DNA from: JACQMJ01 sp964373495
Lineage (GTDB): Bacteria; Patescibacteriota; Minisyncoccia; Sungbacterales; SURF-37
Direction of reading: 5' to 3'
Assembly (NCBI GenBank): GCA_964373495.1
Contig: CAYJUW010000019.1
Location: forward strand, 1-15,225
DNA length: 15,225 bases
The number at the start of each line of letters is the position of its first letter. Position 1 is the first letter of the stretch. Below the pieces are notes generated by a model. That model was not told the DNA's origin. It was given only the letters and a program-made list of their open reading frames with translations, and made no database searches. A program made the position numbers and the translations under genes. Shown one piece after another: positions 6,959 to 13,388 of the stretch.

Positions 6959-7512
6959 TGTATTTTTCGCCAGAGGGTCGGAATCAAGAATGGCACCCGT
7001 TTCTTGTATTCCGCATATTCCTGCCCGAAACGTGCTTCGAGTTCTTTTTCCTCGACGAGTTTGATAACGATGAGGTAGGAGATGGGGATGATGAGGCCGA
7101 GCACGATGGCGGCGATGGAGTTCAAAATGATGCCGAAGCCGATGATCATCAGGATGGCGCCGAGGAACATGGGATTCCGCGAGTGGGCGTAGGGGCCGGT
7201 CGTGACCAGGCGCTGGGTCGGTACGATGGGCGTCTGGGTGCCCTGGCCGATCCTGGCGAAGAGCAGGATTGTCCAGGCGTAGAGAACGAAGCCGATCAGG
7301 AAGATTAGCCCGCCTGTAAAGCTGTTGAGTGGCGGTGTTGCGATTCGCGGGAGGTTAAGCGCGGCATCAACTCTCGGCCCGAGGAAGTAGCCCGGGCTGA
7401 AGATGAAGGCAAGGAAGAGCGGCGGCAGGAGCACGATTATTGCTTTGCGCACCCACGCTGGCTGCGGTTTTTTCTGCCGGGCGGCGAGGCGCTCGATAAA
7501 TGCGTTTATCAT
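6955..7512 (-). CDS. Isoprenylcysteine carboxyl methyltransferase-like (ICMT/PEMT) membrane protein
   Basis: Membrane methyltransferase-type protein of 185 residues. The diagnostic region is the C-terminal half: TTGPYAHSRNPMFLGAILM is the SAM-binding motif of this superfamily, and EEKELEARFGQEYAEYKKRV is the matching E-x-x-L...G-x-x-Y-x-x-Y block. Several hydrophobic segments precede it. The substrate in bacteria is generally unknown and could be a lipid or small molecule. I start it at ATG 7512, because the open frame continues upstream through the tRNA-Leu gene and codes for tRNA there. The start is only 5 nt after the tRNA 3' end, with no room for its own leader. It is coupled to the small membrane gene by ATGA. 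Confidence 0.85.
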   Translation of the reverse strand: MINAFIERLAARQKKPQPAWVRKAIIVLLPPLFLAFIFSPGYFLGPRVDAALNLPRIATPPLNSFTGGLIFLIGFVLYAWTILLFARIGQGTQTPIVPTQRLVTTGPYAHSRNPMFLGAILMIIGFGIILNSIAAIVLGLIIPISYLIVIKLVEEKELEARFGQEYAEYKKRVPFLIPTLWRKIQ

Positions 7513-7517
7513 AGCGA

Positions 7518-7599
7518 TGGGCGAGGTGGGAGTTGAACCCACAAGCCTTGCGGCACACGGTTTTGAGCCGTGCATGTTTGCCAGTTTCATCACTCGCCC
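7518..7599 (-). tRNA. tRNA-Leu (anticodon CAA)
   Basis: On the minus strand the cloverleaf closes fully. The acceptor is GGGCGAG with CTCGCCC and discriminator A. The anticodon arm is CACGG-CTCAAAA-CCGTG with CAA at 34-36. There is a long variable arm (GCC-GCAA-GGC), as class II tRNAs have, and a T arm GTGGG-TTCAACT-CCCAC. It reads UUG leucine codons. CCA is not encoded, so it must be added enzymatically. A sigma70-like promoter lies directly upstream, and the methyltransferase ORF begins 5 nt downstream, so both probably share a transcript. Confidence 0.96.
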
Positions 7600-7608
7600 A
7601 GTCGCTCT

Positions 7609-7636
7609 ATTCTAGCGTTTTTGGTGTATTTTGCAA
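7609..7636 (-). promoter_or_regulatory. Sigma70-like promoter of tRNA-Leu
   Basis: Minus strand TTGCAA, 16-nt spacer, TAGAAT, then 9 nt to the first base of the tRNA. The position fits a stable RNA promoter and would also drive the methyltransferase and small membrane genes. Confidence 0.65.
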
Positions 7637-7673
7637 CTCATTGGCGCATTGTCAATCGGGCTGGCATTCGTTA

Positions 7674-7682
7674 TGGTACAAT
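7674..7682 (+). promoter_or_regulatory. Putative extended -10 of parA, implying a leaderless mRNA
   Basis: TGGTACAAT matches an extended -10 (TGn plus TACAAT) and ends only 4 nt before the parA ATG at 7687. TTGTCA at 7649-7654 is 22 nt away, too far for a normal -35. If used, the transcript would start at or next to the A of ATG. Confidence 0.45.
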
Positions 7683-7686
7683 TAGC

Positions 7687-8457
7687 ATGGCAACGGTCAT
7701 CGCGTTTTGCAATCAAAAGGGGGGAACTGGGAAAACTACGACTGTTTGCTCGACTTCGGCCTACCTTGTGGCTTTGGGCAAGCGGGTGCTTCTGGTGGAT
7801 ATTGACCCCCAGGCCAATGCCACGTCGGGCATGGGGGTAGATCTTGGCGGTCTTGGCCAACACTTGTACCACGGCCTGGCGCATGAGCGGCATCCGGACG
7901 AGCTGATCCAGCGGACCGGCCTCTTAAATCTCCACCTCCTGCCGTCGCACCCGGATCTTGCCGGCGCTGCGGTGGAGCTCATCAAGGCCGATGACCGCGA
8001 GTACCGGCTGCGGAATCTGCTGAAACGGATTGCCCGGAGGTACGACTACATTCTGATAGACCCGCCGCCCTCGCTCGATCTCCTGACCGTGAATGCTCTG
8101 ACGGCCGCTGACCAGGTTATCATTCCGGTACAGTGCGAGTACTATGCCCTGGAGGGTCTGGCCAACCTTTTGAAGACCATTGACCTGGTGAATGCCAATT
8201 TGAAAATGAAGATTACGTTGATGGGCGCGCTCCTGACCATGTTTGACCGCACCTCCCGCTTGCACCGCGCCGTGGCCAAGGAGGTGCGCCGTAAGTTCCC
8301 GGGCTACGTGTTTGAGACCACGATTCCGCGGAACGTGAGCTTGGCCGAGGCGCCGAGTTTCGGGAAAACGATTTTGCAGTATGATCCGTACAGTCACGGG
8401 GCGAAGGCCTACCGGGCGCTGGCGCAGGAAATCGTATCTTTGGGTCGAGCTGGTTAA
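7687..8457 (+). CDS. parA: Chromosome-partitioning ATPase ParA/Soj
   Basis: DNA-binding ATPase that segregates the origin region with ParB. The 256-residue protein has the deviant Walker A KGGTGKTT (11-18) with the signature lysine at its front, Walker A' LLVDIDPQANAT, Walker B YILIDPPPSLDLLT, and the VQCEYYALEG stretch typical of Soj/ParA. There is no N-terminal helix-turn-helix, so this is the chromosomal type. ATG 7687 gives the canonical MATVIAFCNQKGG start; an in-frame extension to 7570 would run into the antisense of tRNA-Leu. No Shine-Dalgarno is visible. The TAA stop lies inside the first arm of the repeat region that separates it from parB. Confidence 0.95.
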   Translation: MATVIAFCNQKGGTGKTTTVCSTSAYLVALGKRVLLVDIDPQANATSGMGVDLGGLGQHLYHGLAHERHPDELIQRTGLLNLHLLPSHPDLAGAAVELIKADDREYRLRNLLKRIARRYDYILIDPPPSLDLLTVNALTAADQVIIPVQCEYYALEGLANLLKTIDLVNANLKMKITLMGALLTMFDRTSRLHRAVAKEVRRKFPGYVFETTIPRNVSLAEAPSFGKTILQYDPYSHGAKAYRALAQEIVSLGRAG

Positions 8458-8678
8458 GCGAGTTAAGTCACCGCACCATCCCGAACGAAGCGGGGTTAGA
8501 GTGCGCGATCCCGCACTTCCGCGAGAGGGACTTCTGTGAGTTCCGAGTCATCAGTTCGGGAGGTACGGGATCCTCGCAACTTCAGCGCTCACTTCGTTCG
8601 CGGAAGTTGCGGGATAAATTAAGTGAATTAAGCAACAGTGGCAATGCGTAGCGCAAGCTTAACTCGCTTAATTCACTT
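8454..8678 (+). repeat. Palindrome-dense non-coding region between parA and parB
   Basis: Several nested inverted pairs fill the 230-bp gap. One is TTAAGCGAGTTAAG (8454-8467) with its exact complement at 8658-8671. A second is AAGTGAATTAAGC (8621-8633) with GCTTAATTCACTT (8666-8678). A third is a 17-nt GC-rich arm at 8507-8523 that pairs with 8599-8615 except for one inserted T. The fourth is CGAACGAAG (8482-8490) with CTTCGTTCG (8592-8600). The AT-rich ends are built of 9-bp units beginning TTAAG. I see no coding potential, and no match to the TGTTTCACGTGAAACA type of parS site. It may be a mobile hairpin element, an mRNA structure or an unusual segregation site. Confidence 0.7.
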
Positions 8679-8687
8679 CATAAACTT

Positions 8688-9761
8688 GTGAACCCACTGG
8701 GCAGAGGTCTTGAATCGCTGATTCCCCCAAAAGAGGAAACGCCTCCGGAGGTGGAGCCATTGGACGTGCTGCAGCATCAGGCCGGAATGCATGAGCCGGT
8801 CTATCGGTTTCACGATGAGCAGGCGGCCGCGGTGGCGGCTGCAGCTCCGGCAATGGCGGAGTCCGCAGCCATAACCATGCAGGAGCCGGCTCCGCTTGTC
8901 CGGTCTGCCGTGCGAAAAGGGGAGGCGCGCCGAGGGGATAGCGTCTTTTGGATTGAGGTCTCAAAAATCGAGCCCAATCCACACCAGCCACGGCGTGGCT
9001 TTAACGTGGAGGAGTTGACCTCGCTTGCGGGCTCCATCAAAGAGGTGGGTGTGCTTTCCCCGCTCCTGGTCACCAAGCGCGAGATCGAGACAACGGGCGG
9101 GCTCGATGTCCGCTATCAGCTGATCGCCGGGGAGCGGCGGTGGCGGGCGGCCAAGATGGCCGGCCTCCGCGAGGTGCCGGTCATCATCCGGCTGGCCGAG
9201 ACCCCGGAGCGCGCCAAGCTCGAGCTGGCCTTGATTGAGAACGTCCAGCGTGAAGACCTGAACCCGATTGAGCGCAGCCGGGCGTTCGATACGCTCGTCA
9301 GCGAGTTTGGCCTCATGCAAAAAGAAGTGGCCGAGCGCATCGGCAAGAGCCGAGAAGTGGTGGCCAACGCCCTCCGCCTTCTCCGGCTGCCCTCCGAGAT
9401 GCAGGAGGCCATCCTTTCCAATGCCATTTCCGAGAGCCATGCCCGGGTCCTTTTGACGCTGGAGCACGATCCTACGGCGCAGCGGCGGGTGTTTGAGGAA
9501 ATCCGCACCGCCGGACTCTCGGTGCGCGACGCCGAGTCATCAGCCCGGGCGGCTGGCACCAACACGACCACCCGCCGCGGTCGGCCGCGGCTCGATCCCG
9601 ATGCCCGGGCCATCCAGCGCGAACTCGAAGAGGTCTTCGGCACCAAGGTCAAGCTTTCCAAGCGCGGCGAACACGGCCGGATCATCGTCGAATTCTACTC
9701 CGACGAGGAGCTCCGCGGGATTTTGGAGCGCATCAGCAAACGGGAGGAGGGGTATGTATAA
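8688..9761 (+). CDS. parB: Chromosome-partitioning protein ParB/Spo0J
   Basis: CTP-dependent parS-binding clamp that stimulates ParA. The N-terminal ParA-contact motif NPLGRGLESLIP is at 2-13. A low-complexity Ala/Pro/Glu linker follows at about 14-85. The ParB nuclease-like/CTPase domain carries PNPHQPRR (97-103) and AGERRWRA (147-154), then ENVQREDLNP (184-193) and a helix-turn-helix around 208-232. The basic linker and C-terminal dimerisation segment complete the 357 residues. The long linker makes it larger than the usual 280-300. The start is GTG 8688, supported by the N-terminal motif; no Shine-Dalgarno is visible. A strong terminator follows. Confidence 0.95.
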   Translation: MNPLGRGLESLIPPKEETPPEVEPLDVLQHQAGMHEPVYRFHDEQAAAVAAAAPAMAESAAITMQEPAPLVRSAVRKGEARRGDSVFWIEVSKIEPNPHQPRRGFNVEELTSLAGSIKEVGVLSPLLVTKREIETTGGLDVRYQLIAGERRWRAAKMAGLREVPVIIRLAETPERAKLELALIENVQREDLNPIERSRAFDTLVSEFGLMQKEVAERIGKSREVVANALRLLRLPSEMQEAILSNAISESHARVLLTLEHDPTAQRRVFEEIRTAGLSVRDAESSARAAGTNTTTRRGRPRLDPDARAIQRELEEVFGTKVKLSKRGEHGRIIVEFYSDEELRGILERISKREEGYV

Positions 9762-9793
9762 AATCTGACCGTATTTCACTGCATGAAAGAAAT

Positions 9794-9823
9794 CCCCGGC
9801 GCGAATCCGCGTCGGGGCTTTTC
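9794..9823 (+). terminator. Rho-independent terminator after parB, probably bidirectional
   Basis: A 10-bp stem, CCCCGGCGCG with CGCGTCGGGG (one G-U pair) and loop AATC, is followed by CTTTTC. Read on the minus strand the same hairpin is followed by ATTTCTTTC, so it can also end the convergent zinc-ribbon gene 20 bp away. Confidence 0.85.
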
Positions 9824-9843
9824 GTCGTGATGACGATTTCTCG

Positions 9844-10041
9844 CTAGTAGGTGCGATGACTGCGGTGGTTGTTCGAGGGGAATTCTGACACCATCGCCGG
9901 ACCATCGGGTGCGTGCCCGTCCGTAAAGAACTCGTCACACTGCCGGCAATAGTTCTCAGTGACCTCCCGCTTGCAGCAGTGACATGTTTTCGGTGGTTTG
10001 CCCCGCATACGGGCTAACTGCTCGTCATTTAAGAGGGGCAT
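9844..10041 (-). CDS. Small zinc-ribbon protein, unknown function
   Basis: A 65-residue protein with two Cys-x2-Cys pairs, C20-x2-C23 and C32-x2-C35, in TCHCCKREVTENYCRQC, a treble-clef or zinc-ribbon pattern. The rest is polar and probably disordered. No family is recognised. It is well supported as a gene: GGGAG stands about 6 nt before ATG 10041, a near-consensus sigma70 promoter lies just upstream, and a hairpin terminator follows the stop. It is thus a single-gene transcript between convergent parB and the end of topA. Possible roles are nucleic-acid or protein binding. Confidence 0.75.
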   Translation of the reverse strand: MPLLNDEQLARMRGKPPKTCHCCKREVTENYCRQCDEFFTDGHAPDGPAMVSEFPSNNHRSHRTY

Positions 10042-10070
10042 AGCATTCTCCCTTCCTGTCGATGAATGTC

Positions 10071-10099
10071 AGTATAGCAACGGTATCTCCTTCAGTCAA
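10071..10099 (-). promoter_or_regulatory. Sigma70 promoter of the small zinc-ribbon gene
   Basis: Minus strand TTGACT, 17-nt spacer, TATACT: five of six bases match the consensus in both boxes, at ideal spacing. The -35 box overlaps the topA stop codon. The expected start gives a leader of about 20 nt that includes the Shine-Dalgarno. Confidence 0.8.
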
Positions 10100-12162
10100 G
10101 GATCGGAGACGCTGCTGCTCCTTGCGTTCGTTTGTTTCCTCGGATCCGTCCACATAGCGTACTTACATTCGGGATAGCGCGCGCAGCCGAAGAAGCGGCG
10201 CTTCTTTCTGGTCCAGCGCTCGACAATCTCGCCTTGCTTGCATTCCGGGCAGGCAACACCGGTTGATTTCGGCGGCTCTTTGGGCAGGGGCTTGGCGTTC
10301 TTGCACTCCGGAAAGCCGGAGCAGGCCAAAAACTTTCCGAAACGGCCGTACTTGATGACCATGGGTTTGCCGCACTTTTCGCAGACCTGATCGGTTTCTT
10401 CAACCATGTTTTTTTTCTCCACCGCCTCGTACTTCTCGGCGAGATTCTTGGCGAAGGGCTTGTAGAACTCGCGGATGACCGGCTGCCATTCGCGTTTGCC
10501 TTCGGCGATTTCATCAAACTCTTCTTCCATGTTCGCGGTGAACTGAACATCCACGATTTCGGGGAAGTGCTCGACCAGGAGGTCATTCACCATCAGGCCG
10601 ATTTCGGTCGGCTTCAGACGTTTTTGTCCGTCCTTTTCCACGTAGTTCCGGTCCTGGATCGTGGCCATGGTCGGCGCATAGGTGGATGGCCGGCCAATGC
10701 CGTTTTCCTCCAGGGCCTTAATGAGCGAGGCCTCGGAAAAGCGCGGCGGGGGCTCGGTGAAGTGCTGCTCCGGCTTTAGCTCTTCGAGCTCGAGCGCGTC
10801 ATGCACGGTAAGATCGGGCAGGGACATTTCGGCGAACTTCGCCGGCCAGATTTTGAGGAAGCCGTCGAATTTCAGCACCTGGCCGGTCGCGCGGAACAAG
10901 TAGCGTCCTGCGTCCTGCGTCCTGCTTCTTGCTTCGACATCAACTGCCGTGGCGTCGAAAAGCGCCTGCGCCATTTGCGTGGCGATAAATCTTCGCCAGA
11001 TGAGGTCATAGAGCCGAAATTGCCGGCGGTCGAGGTGGGTTTTCAAGGATTCCGGCGTGCGGGCCGGATCGGTCGGCCGGACGGCCTCGTGGGCCTCCTG
11101 GGCTCCTTTGGATTTTGTTTTGAAGCGGCGCGGCGAGGGGAGCGCGTAATTCTGGCCGATTTCTTTACGGATGAAGCTCGCGGCCTCGCGCAAAGAATCC
11201 TCGGAGAGGTTCAGGGAGTCGGTGCGCATGTAGGTGATGAGGCCGGTTGAGCCCTGGCCGCCGAGTTCCACGCCCTCGTAGAGCTGTTGGGCAAGACGCA
11301 TGGTTTGGCGTGCGGAAAACCCGATGCGGCGGAAGGCCTCCTGCTGGAGCGTGGAGGTGGTAAAGGGCGGGAGGGGATTTTTTGCTGCCGCGCGTTTCTC
11401 GACGTGTGTCACCCGCCACGATGCTCCGCCGAGCGCATCGGTAATGGTTTTTGCCTCGCGTGCGTTCTTGATCGCGAATTTGTCGAGCGCCTCGGCATTG
11501 ATTTTCGAAAGGAACGCCGTGAAAAGCTCTTTTGGCTTTTTCTCGGGATGGAGGTCGGCGGCGATGGTCCAATACTCCTGCGACTTGAATGCTTCGCGCT
11601 CGCGTTCGCGTTCAACCACCAGGCGCACGGCCACGGACTGCACCCGGCCGGCCGAGAGCCCGCGGATGACCTTTTTCCAGAGAAAGGGCGAGAGCGAATA
11701 GCCGACCAGGCGGTCCAGGACGCGCCGGGCCTGCTGGGCGTCCACGCGCTTCAGGTCAATATCGCGCGGATTTTTCAACGCCTCCTCGATGGCGTTCTTC
11801 GTGATCTCGTGGAACACGATCCGTTCAACTTTCGGGTTTCGGATTTCGGGTTTCGGGTTTCCCAAGCCCAGGGCTTGGGTGAGGTGCCACGCAATGGCCT
11901 CGCCCTCTCTGTCCTCGTCCGAGGCGAGAATTATTTTGTCGGCTTCCTTCGCGGCTTTTTTCAGGAGGTTCACCTGCTTTCGGGCCTTGGTCGGGATGAC
12001 GTACTGCGGTTCGAAATTTTTCTCCACGTCTACGCCGAGCTTGGATTTGGGCAGATCGCGGACGTGGCCGTAGGAGGATTCCACGCGAAAATCGCTCCCG
12101 AGGAAACGAGAGATGGTCCGGGCTTTGGTTGGTGATTCGACGATAACGAGACTCTTACTCAT
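10096..12162 (-). CDS. topA: DNA topoisomerase I (type IA)
   Basis: Relaxes negative supercoils by single-strand passage. The 688-residue protein has the TOPRIM domain with IVESPTKA (E9) and ASDEDREGEA (acidic D82, D84), RVDAQQARRVLDRLVGY, SAGRVQSVA, and the nucleophile Y311 in GLITYMRTDS. ALEENGIGRPSTYAP follows, and two C-terminal zinc ribbons: CEKC...CSGFPEC and CPEC...CARYPEC. It is shorter than the 865-residue E. coli enzyme, as in many reduced genomes. Two 7-bp tandem tracts are translated: NPKPEIRNPK after the TOPRIM motif (102-111) and RSRTQDAGR in the middle. The start at ATG 12162 lacks a clear Shine-Dalgarno. dprA lies 99 bp upstream on the same strand. Confidence 0.97.
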   Translation of the reverse strand: MSKSLVIVESPTKARTISRFLGSDFRVESSYGHVRDLPKSKLGVDVEKNFEPQYVIPTKARKQVNLLKKAAKEADKIILASDEDREGEAIAWHLTQALGLGNPKPEIRNPKVERIVFHEITKNAIEEALKNPRDIDLKRVDAQQARRVLDRLVGYSLSPFLWKKVIRGLSAGRVQSVAVRLVVEREREREAFKSQEYWTIAADLHPEKKPKELFTAFLSKINAEALDKFAIKNAREAKTITDALGGASWRVTHVEKRAAAKNPLPPFTTSTLQQEAFRRIGFSARQTMRLAQQLYEGVELGGQGSTGLITYMRTDSLNLSEDSLREAASFIRKEIGQNYALPSPRRFKTKSKGAQEAHEAVRPTDPARTPESLKTHLDRRQFRLYDLIWRRFIATQMAQALFDATAVDVEARSRTQDAGRYLFRATGQVLKFDGFLKIWPAKFAEMSLPDLTVHDALELEELKPEQHFTEPPPRFSEASLIKALEENGIGRPSTYAPTMATIQDRNYVEKDGQKRLKPTEIGLMVNDLLVEHFPEIVDVQFTANMEEEFDEIAEGKREWQPVIREFYKPFAKNLAEKYEAVEKKNMVEETDQVCEKCGKPMVIKYGRFGKFLACSGFPECKNAKPLPKEPPKSTGVACPECKQGEIVERWTRKKRRFFGCARYPECKYAMWTDPRKQTNARSSSVSDP
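10903..10937 (-). repeat. 7-bp tandem tract inside topA (AGGACGC units)
   Basis: On the plus strand GCGTCCT occurs three times exactly, followed by GCTTCTT and GCTTCGA, in strict 7-bp register. In the topA reading direction the unit is AGGACGC, encoding RSRTQDAGR between TAVDVEA and YLFRATGQV. Confidence 0.88.
11831..11858 (-). repeat. 7-bp tandem tract inside topA (ACCCGAA units)
   Basis: On the plus strand TTCGGGT, TTCGGAT, TTCGGGT and TTCGGGT are contiguous. In the coding direction the unit is ACCCGAA and gives NPKPEIRNPK just before RIVFHEIT, a loop that is shorter in TopA proteins I know. A 19-bp palindrome (11861-11879) adjoins the tract. Confidence 0.9.
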
Positions 12163-12176
12163 TTGGGCCTGGGAAG

Positions 12177-12263
12177 TTCAAAGCACAAAGCACAAAATCC
12201 AAAACACGGTTTAGGATTCCAGTATTATGACTTAATTTGGATTTTGGGTTTTGGATTTTGTTT
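12177..12263. repeat. Inverted pair of 7-bp tandem tracts between dprA and topA
   Basis: Left arm: TTCAAAG, CACAAAG, CACAAAA, TCCAAAA (12177-12204). Right arm: TTTGGAT, TTTGGGT, TTTGGAT, TTTGTTT (12236-12263). A 14-bp perfect inverted repeat links them (12192-12205 with 12248-12261), so the dprA-topA spacer could form a stem with a loop of about 42 nt. The right arm touches the dprA stop codon. CATAAT on the minus strand in the loop is a possible topA -10, without a convincing -35. Confidence 0.8.
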
Positions 12264-13350
12264 ATGTTATTCGTTGGAATCTATTCTGCCCCATCGGACG
12301 GATGAACCCCTTGAGTTCAAGCAGGGAGAGCGCGGTGATGATGCCGGGTGTCGTGAGGTTTGTTTTCTCCTTCAATTCATCCACGCTCGCGGGCTCGCTC
12401 AAGATTTCGAGGATAGTTTTTTCTGTCTCGTCCGTCAAGACCGCGGCGGCTCTTTCTTTTGGCGAGCGGCGGGCGAGCCCGAGTTCCTCAATGATATCAT
12501 CGGCGCGGGTAACGAGTTTTGCACCGTCCTGGATCAAGCGGTGGACGCCGGCGGCATTCGGGCTGAACATCTGGCCGGGAACGGCAAATACGTCGCGGCC
12601 CTGCTCGAGCGCGAAGTGTGCCGTGATAAGGGCGCCCGACTTTTCCGGCGCCTCGACCACGAGCACGCCCTTGGAAAGGCCGGCGATAATGCGGTTCCGG
12701 GCCGGGAAATGGTGCGGGAGGCCGGGGGTTCCCGGCGGGTACTCGGTGAGCACGGCCCCGCCCTTGGCCGTGATTTCTTCGGCCAAGTTCCAGTTCTCCG
12801 GCGGGAAGAAGGAATTACGGTCCATGCCGCTGCCAAGGATGCCGATGGAGGGGAGGCCGGAGGCGAGCGCGGCGCGGTGGGCTTCGCTATCAATGCCCTG
12901 GGCCAGGCCGGAGACGATGCAAATTTCCACCTGATCGGTCAGATCGCGGATTATTTTAGCCGTGACCTCGCGGCCGTAGGCCGTGGCTTTTCGCGTTCCG
13001 ACCACGGCGAGGCGCGGTATTTCGCTCGCCAACCTTCCTTTTATATACAGCGCGAGCGGCGGCGATGCGATTTCGCGTAATTCCTGCGGAAAGTCGGACT
13101 CATCAGCCGTGACCAGCGCAATGCCTTGGCCGACGAGCTTGCGCATTTCTTCATCGGGCTGGATGCGATTCCGGGCGGCGGCAATGGTCGCGGCCAGCTC
13201 CCGGCTCAGGCCGGCGCGCTCGAGTCCCGCCGCACCGGAACGCCATGCGGCCTCGAACGATCCGAAGGTCAGAAAAATTTTTTGCATGGCATCGTACTCC
13301 GCGCCGGCGAGCAGAATGGCATGCAGGAATTTTTTCTCCTGCGGCGGCAT
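12262..13350 (-). CDS. dprA: DNA-processing protein DprA (Smf)
   Basis: Protects incoming single-stranded DNA and loads RecA during natural transformation. The Rossmann-like DprA domain shows AVVGTRKATAYG (117-127), IVSGLAQGIDSEAHRAAL (from about 146), GILGSGMD, FPARNRIIAGLS and VVEAPEKSGALITAHFALEQGRDVFAVPG. A helical SAM-like domain precedes it, and a C-terminal winged helix (about 300-362) ends the protein. I chose ATG 13350, giving 362 residues. A longer frame to 13398 exists, but a near-perfect promoter lies between the two starts, so the longer form would need a different transcript. dprA and topA probably share a transcript. Confidence 0.94.
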   Translation of the reverse strand: MPPQEKKFLHAILLAGAEYDAMQKIFLTFGSFEAAWRSGAAGLERAGLSRELAATIAAARNRIQPDEEMRKLVGQGIALVTADESDFPQELREIASPPLALYIKGRLASEIPRLAVVGTRKATAYGREVTAKIIRDLTDQVEICIVSGLAQGIDSEAHRAALASGLPSIGILGSGMDRNSFFPPENWNLAEEITAKGGAVLTEYPPGTPGLPHHFPARNRIIAGLSKGVLVVEAPEKSGALITAHFALEQGRDVFAVPGQMFSPNAAGVHRLIQDGAKLVTRADDIIEELGLARRSPKERAAAVLTDETEKTILEILSEPASVDELKEKTNLTTPGIITALSLLELKGFIRPMGQNRFQRIT

Positions 13351-13359
13351 GTGGCTCCC

Positions 13360-13388
13360 ACTATAGGGGAGACGGAACGGTTTGACAA
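13360..13388 (-). promoter_or_regulatory. Sigma70 promoter of dprA
   Basis: Minus strand TTGTCA, 17-nt spacer, TATAGT, each box five of six. Only 9 nt separate the -10 from ATG 13350, so the predicted transcript starts 0-5 nt before the start codon and the mRNA is leaderless or nearly so. GGGAG falls inside those 9 nt, but would be mostly untranscribed. Confidence 0.75.

Noticed and set aside
7513..7593. N-terminal extension of the methyltransferase frame
   Set aside because: It runs through the complete tRNA-Leu cloverleaf; the protein begins sensibly at ATG 7512.
7570..7686. Upstream extension of parA
   Set aside because: It overlaps the antisense of tRNA-Leu and its promoter, and lacks any ParA-like residues; MATVIAFCNQKGG is the family's normal start.
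8458..8687. T-box or other riboswitch in the parA-parB gap
   Set aside because: No T-box sequence or antiterminator with T-run is visible; the structure is better described as inverted repeats.
12163..13080. 305-residue open frame antisense to dprA
   Set aside because: Shadow of a GC-rich gene; the composition is irregular and the opposite strand encodes a full DprA.
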